DNA of 64,000 nucleotides. It comes from Antilocapra americana. Lineage: Eukaryota > Chordata > Mammalia > Artiodactyla > Antilocapridae. A model generated the notes under the pieces. The model saw only the letters and a list, made by a program, of their open reading frames with translations, was not told the DNA's origin and made no database searches. Position 1 is the first letter of the stretch. The number at the start of each line of letters is the position of its first letter. The translations under genes were made by a program, and so were the position numbers. Positions 22,389-35,040 of the stretch are shown piece after piece. Where the stretch lies: contig ML662442.1 in NCBI GenBank assembly GCA_007570785.1, forward strand, positions 61,244,896 through 61,308,895, read 5' to 3'.

Positions 22389-22972
22389 ATGCTCCTTAGA
22401 CTCAAAAGCCAAACCATACGGTACTGAATTAAAATGCTCATTAACAGTCAGTCTTTCATAGGTACCCTTATTACATTTCTATAATTTTTAAAAAAGAGAT
22501 GTATAACACACTGTATAAAAAACTCTTTAAGATGAACAGGTTCAAAATCATTGCTTCAGTCTTTTAAATGAAATTCCCTTTTTCAAAGAAAAGAATCAAA
22601 CCACTTTATAACATCAGACTTGTTTAGGAATTCAACAATCAGCATAATTAGTTTTGAAGTGTCCCCAGGTATGACAAGATTTGAGAAACCATTCCAGTCC
22701 TTATTTGCAAATGTCATATAACTGACAATACCCAGTGGCAACAATGAATGACGTGTCAGCTTCTTTTGACAAAATACAAAATACTTTTACTATTGTGTTT
22801 TTCCTTTTATATATTTTATTTAAATATTCAGTTGCTATTTATTTACATAAATATCCAGCATTTTTGTTCTCTTAATGTTTAAAAACATATCCTATCCATC
22901 CTACTTTGCTTGAAAGTATGCTTTCTCTTGAAAATATCAAACCAGTTTTTTAATTAATATTTTTCCTTAATC

Positions 22973-22993
22973 TAACGTTTCAGTGAAACGTTA
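22973..22993. repeat. 21-bp perfect inverted repeat
   Basis: TAACGTTTCA and its reverse complement flank a single G. The core TTCAGTGAA fits the TTC-N3-GAA pattern of STAT sites. Any regulatory use is inference. Confidence 0.7.
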
Positions 22994-25189
22994 CACATGA
23001 AACTTCACACATGACATTATCTAGAAATGTAGTTTCAGAGTCTACAGCAATTTTGTGAGGATAGAAATAAATTAAAAATCACTGGATCAAAGGAAATGCA
23101 TTGCAATGTGGCCAGCAGCATCAAGAAATTCTGAATGATATGTCAAAAGAGTAAGATTTATTTCAATCCATAAGGAGATGATGAATGACGTTATGACCTC
23201 TGGGATAGCCAATATAATTTGGCACATTAATAACGAATTCATGAAGGAAAAAACCCACAGTAAACAGAAAAGATGCCAGGACTGAACACCACAAGATATG
23301 ATTATGCATCTAATAACCGAGGGCTTGGGGAAAAGTTAAGCAAAGGCATCCACTCCTTTTCACTCCCAGGTCCACAGTGTTGGCACATGCTATGCAGTTA
23401 TCAAGGTAGGGGGGGCTGTGATGGCCCCTGTGTGTCATCTGTGGCATCTGCTGAGGCTACTGAGGGCATCAGTTTTGCAAAAGAATATCTACTGTTTCTA
23501 TTCCACCCAAATGAAATAAACTTACAACTGTAACTTAAAAAAAAATACGATGAAATGGCATGGATGTTTCAAATTGTTCACAAATAGGGATCATTTTAAA
23601 TGTTAGTAAATTCTGCATTGAGAGAACAGTAGAATTAGAAAGTAGCCTTTCCAGAATTTGTGTACTTTTCTGCTCTTCTTATACAGGTACTACTCTGTCA
23701 ACAGGATTCACATCATACATTTACGGAAGTTTGTGAGAAGATGATTGCCAAGAGTTTTAATTACTGACGTTGCACTGGGGCCAGTATACTGAATGAGAGC
23801 AAGAATTACACGAAGGCGAACACACACACATGATACACATAGGGAAAGAAGTGCTGGCACAGAGTACGTTCAATAATTTCTACATTTGAAGGAAGACAAT
23901 TCTATATACAAACAACATCTATATGTACACATGATTTGTGCAAATACAACATGAAGTTACTAAGACCATCACCACTGCAATCTTTATATTGCAAGAAATG
24001 TCACTTCACATTTCCACATCAACAACTTTTAATGGAGACAGAATGCTGACTTTTATTCCCCTGCTTGTAATTTATTTGGGAGCTGTTTCAGCTAAAAAAG
24101 TTTTTTCACATAAGAAAATCCCCTAAAATGTAATTCTCCAAGTGGAAGAGAGGAAAATGAAATGTAAGGGGGGTAGGATAATATTAAATAAGCATAACAG
24201 CCTTTAAAATATAATAAATACACATTTAAAGAAAACTTTCTAAATATTTAGCCAAAAAATATTCCCAAACCAGGTTTTCCTGCAGGGTTAACTTAACAAT
24301 ATTGACTTTTATGAATGCAAGAATAAAAAATGAAAACAAAATCTCATACAAAAATTTCTACCTATGCATTAAAAAATGCATGCAATAAATTAAATATAAA
24401 TCCTATGTTAGGGTTCTGGTGGAAAATCATTTTAGCTTTGCTCTCATGATTTATGGATGTCCCCAGAATTCTATTCATGAAATTATATTCTTTAACTAGA
24501 TGAATGAAAATTTATTATTTTTCTATGTGCATGGGGCAGCAATAATTTAGTAAGACTTACTTAATTAGATTATCACAATCCATCCATCTTCCAACAATAG
24601 ATTATGGTTTAGATATTCTGTCCCCCCAATTCAGGAACATTGAAACACATCAAATACTCTATTTAGAAACTGGAGTTCTGATCTGAAATCTTAATTATTT
24701 GCAAATACTTCATAGAAAACTTGAACTTCATTTAGTCTTACATATAAAGCAAAACTTAAAAAAAAAAAAACCTTTACAGCAGAAGGAATTACTTTGCAAC
24801 TCGACTACCTGAAATAATAATACACAACTCAATATCATTACAAATAATAAAAACATTCTTCAAAAGAGGTTAAAAGGAGGGTAAAAAATAATATTGAAAT
24901 TAGGCTAAATGGTTCCATTTTACTTTTACAAAAATTTGTTAGATAAAATAAATAGAATAGTCATGAGTTTGATTAACTTTAGAACATAATTTAAATTTTC
25001 ATGGCAATTCACTTCCTAACTAGTAATCAAGTAATATATGTACCAAAAAATAAATTAAAAAATTTAATGCAATATGAAAAAGGAATATAATAAGTCTGAC
25101 AGCATTCTTTGGTTTGTGGAAAGAAAAGCAAACTAAAAACTCAAACCAAATAATACCATCAAAATAAATTATATTTTTAGAGAATGACT

Positions 25190-25410
25190 AAGTGAAGTGA
25201 AGTGTTAGTTGCTTAGTCATGTCCAACTCTTTGTGACCCTATGGACTGACTGTAGCCCACAAGGATCCTCTGTCCATGGAATTCTCCAGGCAAGAATACT
25301 GGAGTAGGCTGCCATTTCCTTCTCCATGGGATCTTTCCCACTCAGGGATCAAACCCAGGTCTCCTGTACGGCAGGCAGATTCCTTACTCTCTGAATAATC
25401 AGGGAAGTCC
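25190..25410 (-). mobile_element. Bov-tA SINE
   Basis: A full antisense copy from AAGTGAAGTGAAGTGTTAGT to AATCAGGGAAGTCC, with a duplicated GACT in the body (GGACTGACTGTAGCC). Confidence 0.9.
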
Positions 25411-25571
25411 CTATGACTGACTAAAGAATCATAAAACTTGTATAACAGAGACTTAATATTAATTAAGAAAATATATTTTTTTTCACTTTTAAGTGTAGGC
25501 AGTAAAACAGGTGAGTACATTCTTTTTACTAAACTCAAAAGTTATAAAACGTATAGTCTACAATGAATAAG

Positions 25572-26783
25572 TGAGACCTAATGAAACTTAAAACCTTTTG
25601 TACAGCAAAGGAAACCATCAGCAAAAGTAATTGACAGCTTGGAGAATGAAGAAAATATTTGCAAACAATGCAAATGACAAGGGGTTAATATCCAAATATA
25701 CAAACAGCCTGTACAACTGAACGTCAAAACAACCAAACAACCCAATCAAGAAATGGGCAGAAGACCTAAATAGACATTCTGCTGAAGAAGACATACAGAT
25801 GACCAACTGACATGAAATGATGCTCAACATCCTAATTATAAGAGAAATGCAAATCAAACCCAAAACGATGTATCACCTCACATGTGTCAGAATGGCCATC
25901 ATCAGAAAGTTTACAACTAATAAATCCTGGAGAGGATGTGAAGAAAAGGGAATCCTCACACACTGTTGGTGGGAATGCAAACTGGTGCAGCCACTATGGA
26001 GAACAAAACTAAAAATAGAACAATCACATGACCCAGCAATCTCACTTCTGGATGTATATCCAGAAAAGTCAAAACTCTAATTCAGAGATACATACATCCC
26101 AGTGCTCACAGCAGCACTATTGACAGTAGCCAAGACATGGAAACAAACTCAAGTACCCTTCAATGGACAACTGGCTTAAGGAAAGTGAGTGAGTGCTCAG
26201 TTGTGTCTGACTCTTTGCGATCGTAGGGACTGCAGTCCACTAGGCTCCTCTGTCTATGGACTTCTTCATGCAAGAATATTGGAGTGGGTAGACATTATCT
26301 TCTCAAAGGGAACTTCCCAACTCAGAGACTGAACCCGCATCTTCTGCAGCTCTTCCATTTGCAGGTGAATTCTTTGCCACTGATTCATCTGACTTAAGCA
26401 GATGTGGTATACACATACACATGTAAGTATACATACAATGAAATATTACTCAATCATAAAAAGAATGAAATATTGCCATTTATAGCAACATGGATGGATC
26501 TATAGAATACTTGGTGAAGTCAGACACAGAAAGACATATACTATATGGTATCACTTACACGTGGAATCTAAAATAGTGCAAATGAATCTATATACAGAAA
26601 GGAGAGAGACTTAGTTATTAAAGGGGAGATGGAAGGAGGGAGAGACAAAGTAGAAGTATGGGATTAATGGGTACAAACTACTATATATAAAATAGATAAG
26701 CAACAAGAATCTACTGTATAGCACAGGGAATTATATGCAGTATCTTATAACAAACTGGTTCCAAATTGGAAAATGAAAATGTT
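25572..26783 (+). mobile_element. L1, ORF2 3' region and 3'UTR, interrupted
   Basis: Sense L1 sequence. [39 protein letters not shown] and [16 protein letters not shown] are readable from the ORF2 end, followed by L1 3'UTR. A Bov-tA lies within it at 26181-26388, and a BovB starts at about 26784. The last L1 bases resume at 27776. Confidence 0.85.
26181..26388 (-). mobile_element. Bov-tA SINE inserted in L1
   Basis: The antisense copy lies between CTGGCTTAAG (26171-26180) and CTGACTTAAG (26389-26398), a target duplication with one mismatch. L1 continues with CAGATGTGG on the far side. Confidence 0.88.
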
Positions 26784-27677
26784 AAGGCTGTATAGTGTCA
26801 CCCTGCTTATTTAAATTATATGCAGAGTGCATCACATAAAAAACTGGGCTGGATGAAGCACAAGATGGAATCAAGTTTGCAGGGAGAAATATCAATAACC
26901 TCAGCTATGCAGATGGCACCACCCTTATGGCAGAAAGTAAAGAGGAACTAAGGAAACTCTTGATGAAAGTGAAAGAGGAGAGTGAACAAGTTGGCTTAAA
27001 ACTCAATATTCAAAAAATGAAGATCATGTAATCTGCCCCATCACTTCGTGACATATAGACAGGGAAACAATGGAAACAATGACAGACTATTTTCTTGGGC
27101 TCCAAAATCACTGCAGATGGTGACTGTAGCCATGAAATCAAAAGGTGCTTGCTCCTTGGAAGAAAAGCTATGACCAACCTAGACAGCATATTAAAAAGTA
27201 GAGCCATTATTTACCAGCAAAGGTCTATCTAGTCAAAGCTATGGTTTTCCCAATAGTCATGTATGGATGTGAGAGTTGGGCCATAAACAAAGCAGAGTGC
27301 TGAAGAATTGATGCTTTTAAACTGGTTTTGGAGAAGACTCTTGAGAGTCCCTTGGAAAGCAAGGAGATCCAACCAGTCAATCATAAAGGAAATCAGTCCT
27401 GAATATTCAATGGAAGGACGAATGCTGAATCTGAAATTCCAATACTTTGGCCATGTGATGTGAAGAACTGACTCTTTGGAAAAGACCCTGATGCTGGGAA
27501 AGACTGAAGGCAGGAGGAGAAGGGGACGACAGAGGATGAGATGGTAGGATGACATCACCAACTCAATGGACATGAGTTTGAGCAAGCTCCAGGAATTAGT
27601 GATGGACAGGGAAGCGTGGAGTGCTGCGGTCCATGGGATCACACAGAGTTGGACATGACTGAGTGACTGAACTGATC
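26784..27677 (+). mobile_element. BovB LINE, reverse-transcriptase region to 3' end, inserted in L1
   Basis: This is the longest BovB in the window, about 0.9 kb in sense. It includes the reverse-transcriptase palm motif region, where TATGCAGATGGC at 26906-26917 reads YADG instead of the catalytic YADD. It runs to the standard end GAGTGACTGAACTGA. Frameshifts and stops break the frame. Confidence 0.88.
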
Positions 27678-27775
27678 TTACACTATTCTCTAGGGCATCT
27701 TCCCGAGCCAGGGAATGAACCCTGGTCTCCCACATTGCAGGCAAATTCTTTACCATCTGAACTATCAGGGAAGCT
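27678..27775 (-). mobile_element. Bov-tA SINE head fragment
   Basis: Only the tRNA-derived half is present in antisense (GGGAATGAACCCTGGTCTCC, ending ATCAGGGAAGCT). It is fused directly to the BovB end. Confidence 0.8.
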
Positions 27776-27880
27776 ACCAAATAAAATATTATGGAATATA
27801 ATGTTAAAAAACAATCTGAATCACATTGCTGTACACATGAAACTAACAAAATATGGTAAACAAACTATACTTAATGTCTA
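27776..27880 (+). mobile_element. L1 3' terminal piece
   Basis: GCTGTACACATGAAACTAAC and AAACAAACTATACTT are the remembered last part of the artiodactyl L1 3'UTR. This piece closes the L1 that begins at 25572. Confidence 0.7.
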
Positions 27881-28559
27881 GTGTAATCAGACATAGTATT
27901 ATTGCACTTTATGAAATGAGATGGACATTTTTTCAGGGCTTTTGAATCTATGCTTAGACTTCCCATTTTGATACTCTACCTATGAAACAACTACATTCAA
28001 CCATTCTTTCTTTCATAAGCATGTGTGTTGTATGTGTGTTAGGGGAGGAGGCAATACAAGTGTTTATGTGTTTATGTGTTAGAACAGGGTTTGTTCTTTA
28101 TAATATTGTTAATGTTTTGATTAATGCAAGTTCAAACATGAATCTGTGAATTATTTCAGGTGAATCTGTTCTATTATTTCAAAGATGACCAAAGTATATT
28201 TATCATGAATAAGTCTTTGAAATTTTAGGAATATGCATAATTTTAGGACAAGATTGTTTCCTTGAAAATCTGAGCTAAATGAAGTTTAAAGGCTTTTGCC
28301 TCTCTTTATTTAAAAAAAAAAAAACCCAGCAAAACAATACAAGATCATTTTCATTTTTCAGAGTGAAAATGTTTAAAGTGATAAGGAGAATTTCTAGAAA
28401 CTATAGTATTATTGACCTCTTTTATGGAAATCTCATACTTGCAGGCATCAAAAATATATATCTGAGACTAAAGTTCAGAATCTGGGGAAATTGGGAACTC
28501 TAGGGTATGAAATACATCCTGTTTTCTGAAACCCAAATAAAAATCCTGACAAGCTATTC

Positions 28560-28745
28560 AAGGAAAATTTTAGAACGGGATGGACCCTTAGAGATCATCT
28601 AATTTAAACTTTTCATATAGAGCTGAGAAGTAGAGACTTAGAGGGGTGAAAGGACTTACTAAGGCTATGAGTGTTATTTGAGCCAGAATTGAAAACTCAA
28701 GATTCCTGACTTCCAGTTCAGGTTTGCCTCAATTCACTATATAGC
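28560..28745 (-). mobile_element. MIR-like ancient SINE relic
   Basis: GAGATCATCTAATTTAAACT, GAGAAGTAGAGACTTAGAGG, GAAAGGACTTACTAAGG and GAGCCAGAATTGAAAACTC follow the order of an antisense MIR. It is strongly diverged. Confidence 0.5.
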
Positions 28746-29399
28746 GTAGTTTTTTTCCTTCCTACATACTTTCATTCATAAAAGGAAGTTTTGAAAATGA
28801 AATGTCTTACTTTGGACGCATACAGTGTTATTATTATATTACTTTTGTCTAAGATACATTTTTTAAAGTAGAAAATTGTATTCCTATTCGCATTAATGAC
28901 ATGTTCTTGTATAAGTGTATATAATTTATAATATTAATATAAATGTTTCTTCCTAGTATTTAATGATATAGAAGTAATACACACAGAAATTGGGCAAATT
29001 ATAATTCAATTACTTGGGTGGTAATAAATAAAAGCTGATAGCTTGCCAATATCTGATACAGACCTTTATTCGGACTTCAAAAAATAAACTTTGACCTTCT
29101 TTTATGTTTATAATTACATAAAACTATCTAAAAATGAATATAACAGGTAAACAATATTGCTTTCAAATCTAAAGGAAATGCAAACTATTATTAATGGTAT
29201 GTAAAAGGTAAAAAACTAAATTTTTAGTTAAGTGCATTTCCCCAATAGGTAATCAATATGGTGCCACAAACAGTAAAAATTATTTTTGAACACTTAATAT
29301 AAACCATATTTAGACTTTTAGTATAGTTGCCAATTTTCTAACCTCATATGAAGACAAAACAGTAAAGAAAGAGTTCATCCAGTATTTGATGCTGATGTG

Positions 29400-29534
29400 A
29401 AGAATATTAGGGTGGGAGGGGGGTTCTGGAGGGGGGATATATGTGTGCCCATGGCGGATTCATGTCGATGTGTGGCAGAACCAACACGATAATGTCAAAA
29501 AAAGTAAATAAATAAATTAAAAAAAAGAATATTA
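29400..29534 (+). mobile_element. Very short L1 3' end with 10-bp target duplication
   Basis: About 115 bp of L1 3'UTR (GGGTGGGAGGGGGGTTCTGG, then GGCGGATTCATGTCGATGTG) plus an A-rich tail lie between AAGAATATTA at 29400-29409 and 29525-29534. It is close to the donor of the 303-bp exon. Confidence 0.88.
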
Positions 29535-29698
29535 AGGTTTTTGTTTAAGACAAACTTTTTTCAAAGTTAACCCTGTTAAGAGTATTTAGCAGATTTTAGA
29601 ATCCAGTGCAATTTTGGGAGCTCTAAGCAAAACTGTAAGAGAGTGCATAATCCTGTGATATAATCTCCCCTTTAAAAAGTAAAAAAGCATGCCCATAC

Positions 29699-30001
29699 CA
29701 TCTTCATCAGTTTGAATAATCGTCTCTTCACTCTCCTTCCTGCCTTCTGGGTTGGTGAGGATCATCTTGAGGCTGACATTTGTGTAAGGTGGCAGATGGT
29801 TCACAACATGCTGAGGGGCTTTGGGGTCCATGTCCAAACAGTCTGCCTTGCTCTCGTTGTGACCACGGAAGTAATGGTAGCAGATAGTGACATTGAACGT
29901 GTGGCACCGAGTGATGTTGTAACCCAGGGATTCCCAGTCCACAGCAATGCGTCTTGCCTGTATCTCAGCAATCTTTAAAGTCTTTGGGGTTCGCATAGGT
30001 T
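29699..30001 (-). CDS. PTPRK: PTPRK coding exon, FN3 repeat 2 (303 bp)
   Basis: On the minus strand an acceptor ending TTTTTCAG precedes AACCTATGCG and the exon ends GAAGATG before donor GTATGGG. The first two bases complete a Glu codon from the previous exon, 100 codons follow, and the last G starts a Val codon completed by the next exon. The translation begins PMRTPKTLKIAEIQARR and contains the FN3 core RRIAVDWESLGYNITR, a cysteine pair (RCHTFNVTIC), and NIT, NVT, NES and NVS sequons for N-glycosylation. It ends EETIIQTDED. The whole exon equals about one FN3 repeat, the second of four in this family. By analogy with human numbering it is about exon 8. A CHR SINE lies about 140 bp upstream of the acceptor and a short L1 end about 165 bp downstream of the donor. 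Confidence 0.95.
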
Positions 30002-30145
30002 CTGAAAAATAAATCAGATATGCAGATAGCTGTCAGCTTTACCATGAATCATCTTGAAAAAGTATAACACTGCACATGACACAATATGAGTGAACCTAGG
30101 AAAATCGGAAAATCATTGTTTATTGTTTCTTTATTTACTCATGAT

Positions 30146-30271
30146 CTCATTTTATTTGGGGGGCCATGGCACACCGAATCTTAGGTCCCTAACCAAGGGT
30201 TGAACCTGTTGAACCTGTACCCCCCTGCAGTGGAAGAGCAGAGTTTTAACTGTTTGACCACCAGGAAGTTC
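30146..30271 (-). mobile_element. CHR-type SINE (tRNA-derived, cetartiodactyl)
   Basis: GGGGCCATGGCACACCGAATC, then TTAGGTCCCTAACCAAGGG, TGCAGTGGAAGAGCAGAG and the end CCACCAGGAAGTTC match the remembered CHR family in antisense. Flanking CTCATGAT at 30138-30145 and 30272-30279 is a probable target duplication. Confidence 0.8.
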
Positions 30272-31992
30272 CTCATGATTTTGTTCTTGAAGGTTTCTGT
30301 CAGGGGCTATGATTTACCAATGCAAAAAGAAAAAAAAAAAATGTAAAAGGTCCATCGTCCATAGTTCTCAGGAACATGGCAGAAAAAAAACCTGAAAATG
30401 TGGCCATGAAGCTTTTACAGTTGTTTCTGTTGTTACTGCCCTATTCCCCATCTTTTGTCATTATTGAGCAAGTGAATTAGCTAATACATCATAATGGATA
30501 AGAGTTAACAAGTTCTGCTCTATGATTTATCATGTCACCAAGCTATGCTGTATACTAATTAGTCTAATTGTATCACTAAACTACCATTTACAAAAATGAC
30601 GCAGATATTAATTAACATTTATTATTTCAGTAATGATGTTGTTCATCAAAGCAGAAAAATATCTGAGTAAAATTGCAAAAACACATGTGGATATGCACAG
30701 TGTCATCTATCCTTCTTGATCTCTTTTTGTCTTTCTCTAGGAAACACCCAGGTTTGACAATCCATAGAGTGTCACCCAGACCAAACTGGGAGGTGAATTT
30801 CCATTGAACTGGAAAATTCTGGCAGAACTAAACACTCTGAAGACTTGAGTCCATCCATCACTGCTTCCCAAGTGTATATGTTTCTCATGCAAGACTAACT
30901 TTAATCATCTAACTTAATAAAAACAATTACTCTATGAAAGTCATGGCCATGGCAAAGTCTACATAGTAAACAAACAAATACACAGCAAAACTTTAATATA
31001 TTGATTTGACAAAGAGATCAAAGTCAAGGCCTAAGTCAAGGCTTTGTTGGTGCCTCTGTTAACTCATTAGGGATTGTTAGTGCTCTTGCGAAATAGAAAT
31101 GGAGTAGGAAAAAAGCAAAGAAAAATAATAAAAAATACAAAAAGTCCAACATGAGTGTTTTTATAAATTTTCATTTTTTAAAATTAAAATCTTAGTTGTA
31201 TAAAAATAATCAGCATGGTGCACAGATGGCAAGCCTAAATTACACTCCGGTGGCCATTAAATTTAAAATCATAAGACTATATATATTTATACACATATAT
31301 ACGTACATAGAAACTTTTGGTAAAATCCAAAGTTTAGGTTTTAAACTCCGTTTGCTGATCTTCTGACTGTTTACAATATCCAGTCTCCCTATTTTATCAC
31401 TTTTGCTTCAGTGTTTCTCTTAAGCATGTTAAATAGGCTAGAACAAAGATGTGGTTTTCAATCATTAAAAAAAATCTCTTCATATGTCTACTGCTATGTT
31501 AACGTTTTCCCTGCCAGGCACGAGAGTGAGATGATGACACTTTCATTTCCATCTAGTTAGACTGAAAACACAGTCTTTGGCACCACTGTCCACAAACTGG
31601 CCAGGCACTCATAGATAGGATCATCCAAAACTTCCCAGATACCCTGTGATATTGTAACAATCACATGAAACTAAGTGACCCTGTTGCAGTTAGCCCATAG
31701 TTTATTTGAAAAGTATACAGAATGAAAAGTAATATTTTTCCAGAAAATACCTGGCATATATAATGAAAATATCTCATACAGCAATAAGAGAAAACCCCAA
31801 TAAGTATATATTTCTCAGTTTTAATTTTTTAGGTCTAGAAGCTATATACTTTCTTCATATACCCCTCATTTTGAATCTGACATTTTATTCTTTACAAATT
31901 TCTCTTTGTCCAAGTGATCACTCAGTCTCACACATCTTTTCATTTATTCCACTATCCAATTTGTACTTACCTTGCATTTTAATACAAGTTTA

Positions 31993-33590
31993 AAAGACTA
32001 AGAAAAGCATAAGAAAAGTTGAAGATACAAACGAAAGATATTCAATGCTCATGGATTGGAAAAATCAATATTGTTAAAATGGCCATACTACCAAAGCAAT
32101 CTACTGAGTCAATTCTCATCTCTATCAAAATTCCAGTGGCATTTTTTTTCAAAATAATAAAATAATAAAAAAATTTGTATGGGACCACACACAGACAAAT
32201 GCAAATAGCCAAAGCAATCTTGAGAAAGAACAAAGCTGGAGGCAACATGATCCCTGATTTCAAACTATATTACAAAATTTATAACAATTAAAACAGTATG
32301 ATACTTGTATTAAAACCGAAACATAAGTCAAAGAAACACAATAGAGAGCATAGAAATTAATGCACACATACCTGGTCAACTAACGTTTGACAAAGGAGTC
32401 AAGAATATGCAATGGGAAAAGAACTATCTCTTCATTAAATGGTGTTGGGAAAATTAGACAGTCATATGCAAAAGAATGAAACACAACCACTCTTTTATGC
32501 CCTATTCAAAAAATAACTCAAAATGAATAAATAGCTTAAGGTAAGACCTGAAACCATAAAACTTTTAGGAAAAAAATCATAGGCAGTAAGCTTTTTGACA
32601 CAGGTTCTGGTCAATGATTTTTTTGAATCTGACACCAAAAGCAAGGGCAACAAAAGCAAAAAAAGAAAAAAAAAGTGAGACTACATCAAACTTAAAAAAC
32701 TGAAAAAGTAACCACCTCAGGGGGAGAAATTATTTGCAAATCATATATCTGATAAGTAGTTAACATCCAAAATACATAAATAATTCCTACAATTCAACAG
32801 GGGGAAAAATGATTAAAAAATAGCCAGAACATCCAAATGGATATTTCCCAAAGAAGACATTCAGATGGTCAATATGTACATGAAACAATGTTCAGTATCA
32901 TTAATCATCAGGGAAATACAAACCCAAAGCACAATAAGATATCACCTCATACATATCAGACGGCTATCATCAAAAAGACAAGGAATAGGAAGTGTCACTG
33001 AGGATGTTGAATTGTGCACTGTTGGGAATGTAAATTGGTGCAGCCACTATAGAAAATAGCATTAAAGTTTCTCAGACAAATGAAAACAGAACTACCAAAT
33101 GATTTAGCAATTCCAATTCTGGGTATGTCCCTGAAGAAAATAAAAATATTAACTCAAAAAGATATATGCATCCCCATGTTCAGTGCTGCTATCTTACAAA
33201 GAAGCAACTCAGATATCCATCAAGGGATGAATATGTAAAGAAAATATATTTCACATATATTTATGTATATATATGCATATGTACAATAGACTACTATTAA
33301 GCCATGAAAAAGAATGAAATCTTGGCTTTTGCCACAACATGGATAGATTTCCAGGGTATTATGCTAAGTGAAATAAATCAGACAGAGAAAAACAAATACC
33401 ATATAATCTCTCTAACGTGGGGGTCTTAGAAACAAAAACAAAAAATAACTCCCCAAAAAGATCATAGATTAGTTACAGAGAACAGATTGACATTTGCTAA
33501 AAGCAGTGGATGAGGTGTCAGAAAAATGAGTTAAAGGGGTATAAATGTGTTAAAAAATAAAATGGAATAAAACTTTAAAAGGAATCTGTT
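31993..33590 (+). mobile_element. Older L1, ORF2 3' part and 3'UTR
   Basis: Sense L1 ORF2 sequence with many stops and frameshifts. It begins near CATGGATTGGAAAAATCAAT and continues through CCAAAGCAATCTTGAGAAAG to ACATGGATAGATTTCC and AAATAAATCAGACAGAG. The divergence suggests a copy older than the ruminant-specific L1s nearby. Both ends are approximate. Confidence 0.8.
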
Positions 33591-34944
33591 TTACAGATGT
33601 ATGACACAACTTCTTTGGTAGGAGAGGAAGAAATTTTTACCTAACTAACTTTGGCAATGAGTAGAAACTATAAGGCCAATTAACATCCCCCCAACCCAAA
33701 ACAAAGAACAAAAAACAAAAAAAGCAGATAGGAATGGTTTAAAGGTTACACAAGACTTTAGGGTGTAATCAACATATAGAGACCATGTTTCTAAATAGCA
33801 AATTGAGATGCTTCTATGCATCCTTTTTAAAAAAGAAAGAAATAATAAGTGTACATATGACTATGAAAAAAGTAGACATGCAAAATGGTAAAGACAAAAA
33901 AAGCTACTTAATACTTCATAGACTAAAATTTGCCTGTTACATTACTGACTATATATTAACATTTTTTCCCAAGATAAGTCATAAAATAATTTTAAAAATT
34001 AATTCCTCTATTTATAAACAAATATTTACAAAAATAAATAGAAACTTTCTTCTCCAAACTAATCTCATTATACCCAATTTCTTTTGCCTTCTGGCTTCCT
34101 TTATTCAACCCCTTTATGGAGTACTGAAAATAGGGAATGTACGTGCTGTTCGATGTTTGCTCAGCTGCTGCAACTAGCTGACTGCCTATTAGAACTGCTT
34201 CACATTCTGAAGAGCCCTAGAGCAAGTCAGAGTTTGCAGAAGGTTGGCATTTCTCTAGGCATGGAAGAGCAAGAAGAGATGCAAATGTGTGCACACTGAA
34301 GGACTCACTGTCAAAGGCAGAAATAACTCACTACTCCCCACATTTTATTCTCATATTTCAATTTTTTAATTGAAATTTTTTAATCCAGATAACTCTCAAA
34401 GACACAACACTTTCAGAATTTTGTTTTAAATGCTGCTTACTTTGACACTAAGATAAATGAGATTTTAAAACTCTAATTCAAAATCTGGAAAAGGTAGGTT
34501 TACAAATCCTATACATATGTGCATAAACCACAATCATAATACCAGTAGTGGATACTTTATTAACTGGTATAAAAAGATAAGATTTGTGAAAAGGAATACC
34601 TTTCTAATAAGCAAAGAATCTTTCTACACGGTCAATATGGTATTTAAAATCTATATTTTTCAAAATGATTTGAATAAATGCTTCAAAACGAATTGTTACT
34701 ACTAACACAGTGATTTAAAATGTAATTTTACTCTAACCTATGGCAATATTCAGAAACCCACATACAACAAAGTAAAGACACACACACATACAGAAGCACA
34801 TTTAAAGTCAAAACTCAATTATTTTGAGCTCTAAGGCATCGGCAATAACTCAGAGGAAGTCACTCTCTAATTAAACTTTTTCTTAATTGACATGTTCTTT
34901 ATTTTTTCCAGTTTTTATTGAAGTTGGACATTCTGAGCTGTATT

Positions 34945-35040
34945 TACATATATGTTATATATGTGCTCATTGCATGTACATTTATGTATATATACACATA
35001 TACATATATTAACACATGTACATACATACACACATAAAAC
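34945..35040. repeat. AT/ATGT-rich simple repeat
   Basis: Alternating TATATG and TACATA sequence with short palindromes, ending in ACATACATACACACAT. Confidence 0.7.

Larger units (their letters stand above)
21945..29698 (-). other. PTPRK: PTPRK intron between the 303-bp and 110-bp exons
   Basis: The intron is bounded by donor GTATGGGC and acceptor TATATGTAG. The stretch 21945-25189 has only microsatellites and a small inverted repeat. 25190-27880 is a stack of L1, BovB and SINEs. 27881-29398 has a MIR-like relic and otherwise nothing I can name. Confidence 0.85.

Noticed and set aside
27229..27849. Minus-strand frame of 206 codons
   Set aside because: It is antisense to BovB and runs into a SINE; this strand of BovB is not known to code.
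33785..34177. Plus-strand open frame of 130 codons
   Set aside because: It is Lys/Ile/Phe-rich, as expected from AT-rich DNA, with no domain and no splice sites that would join PTPRK.
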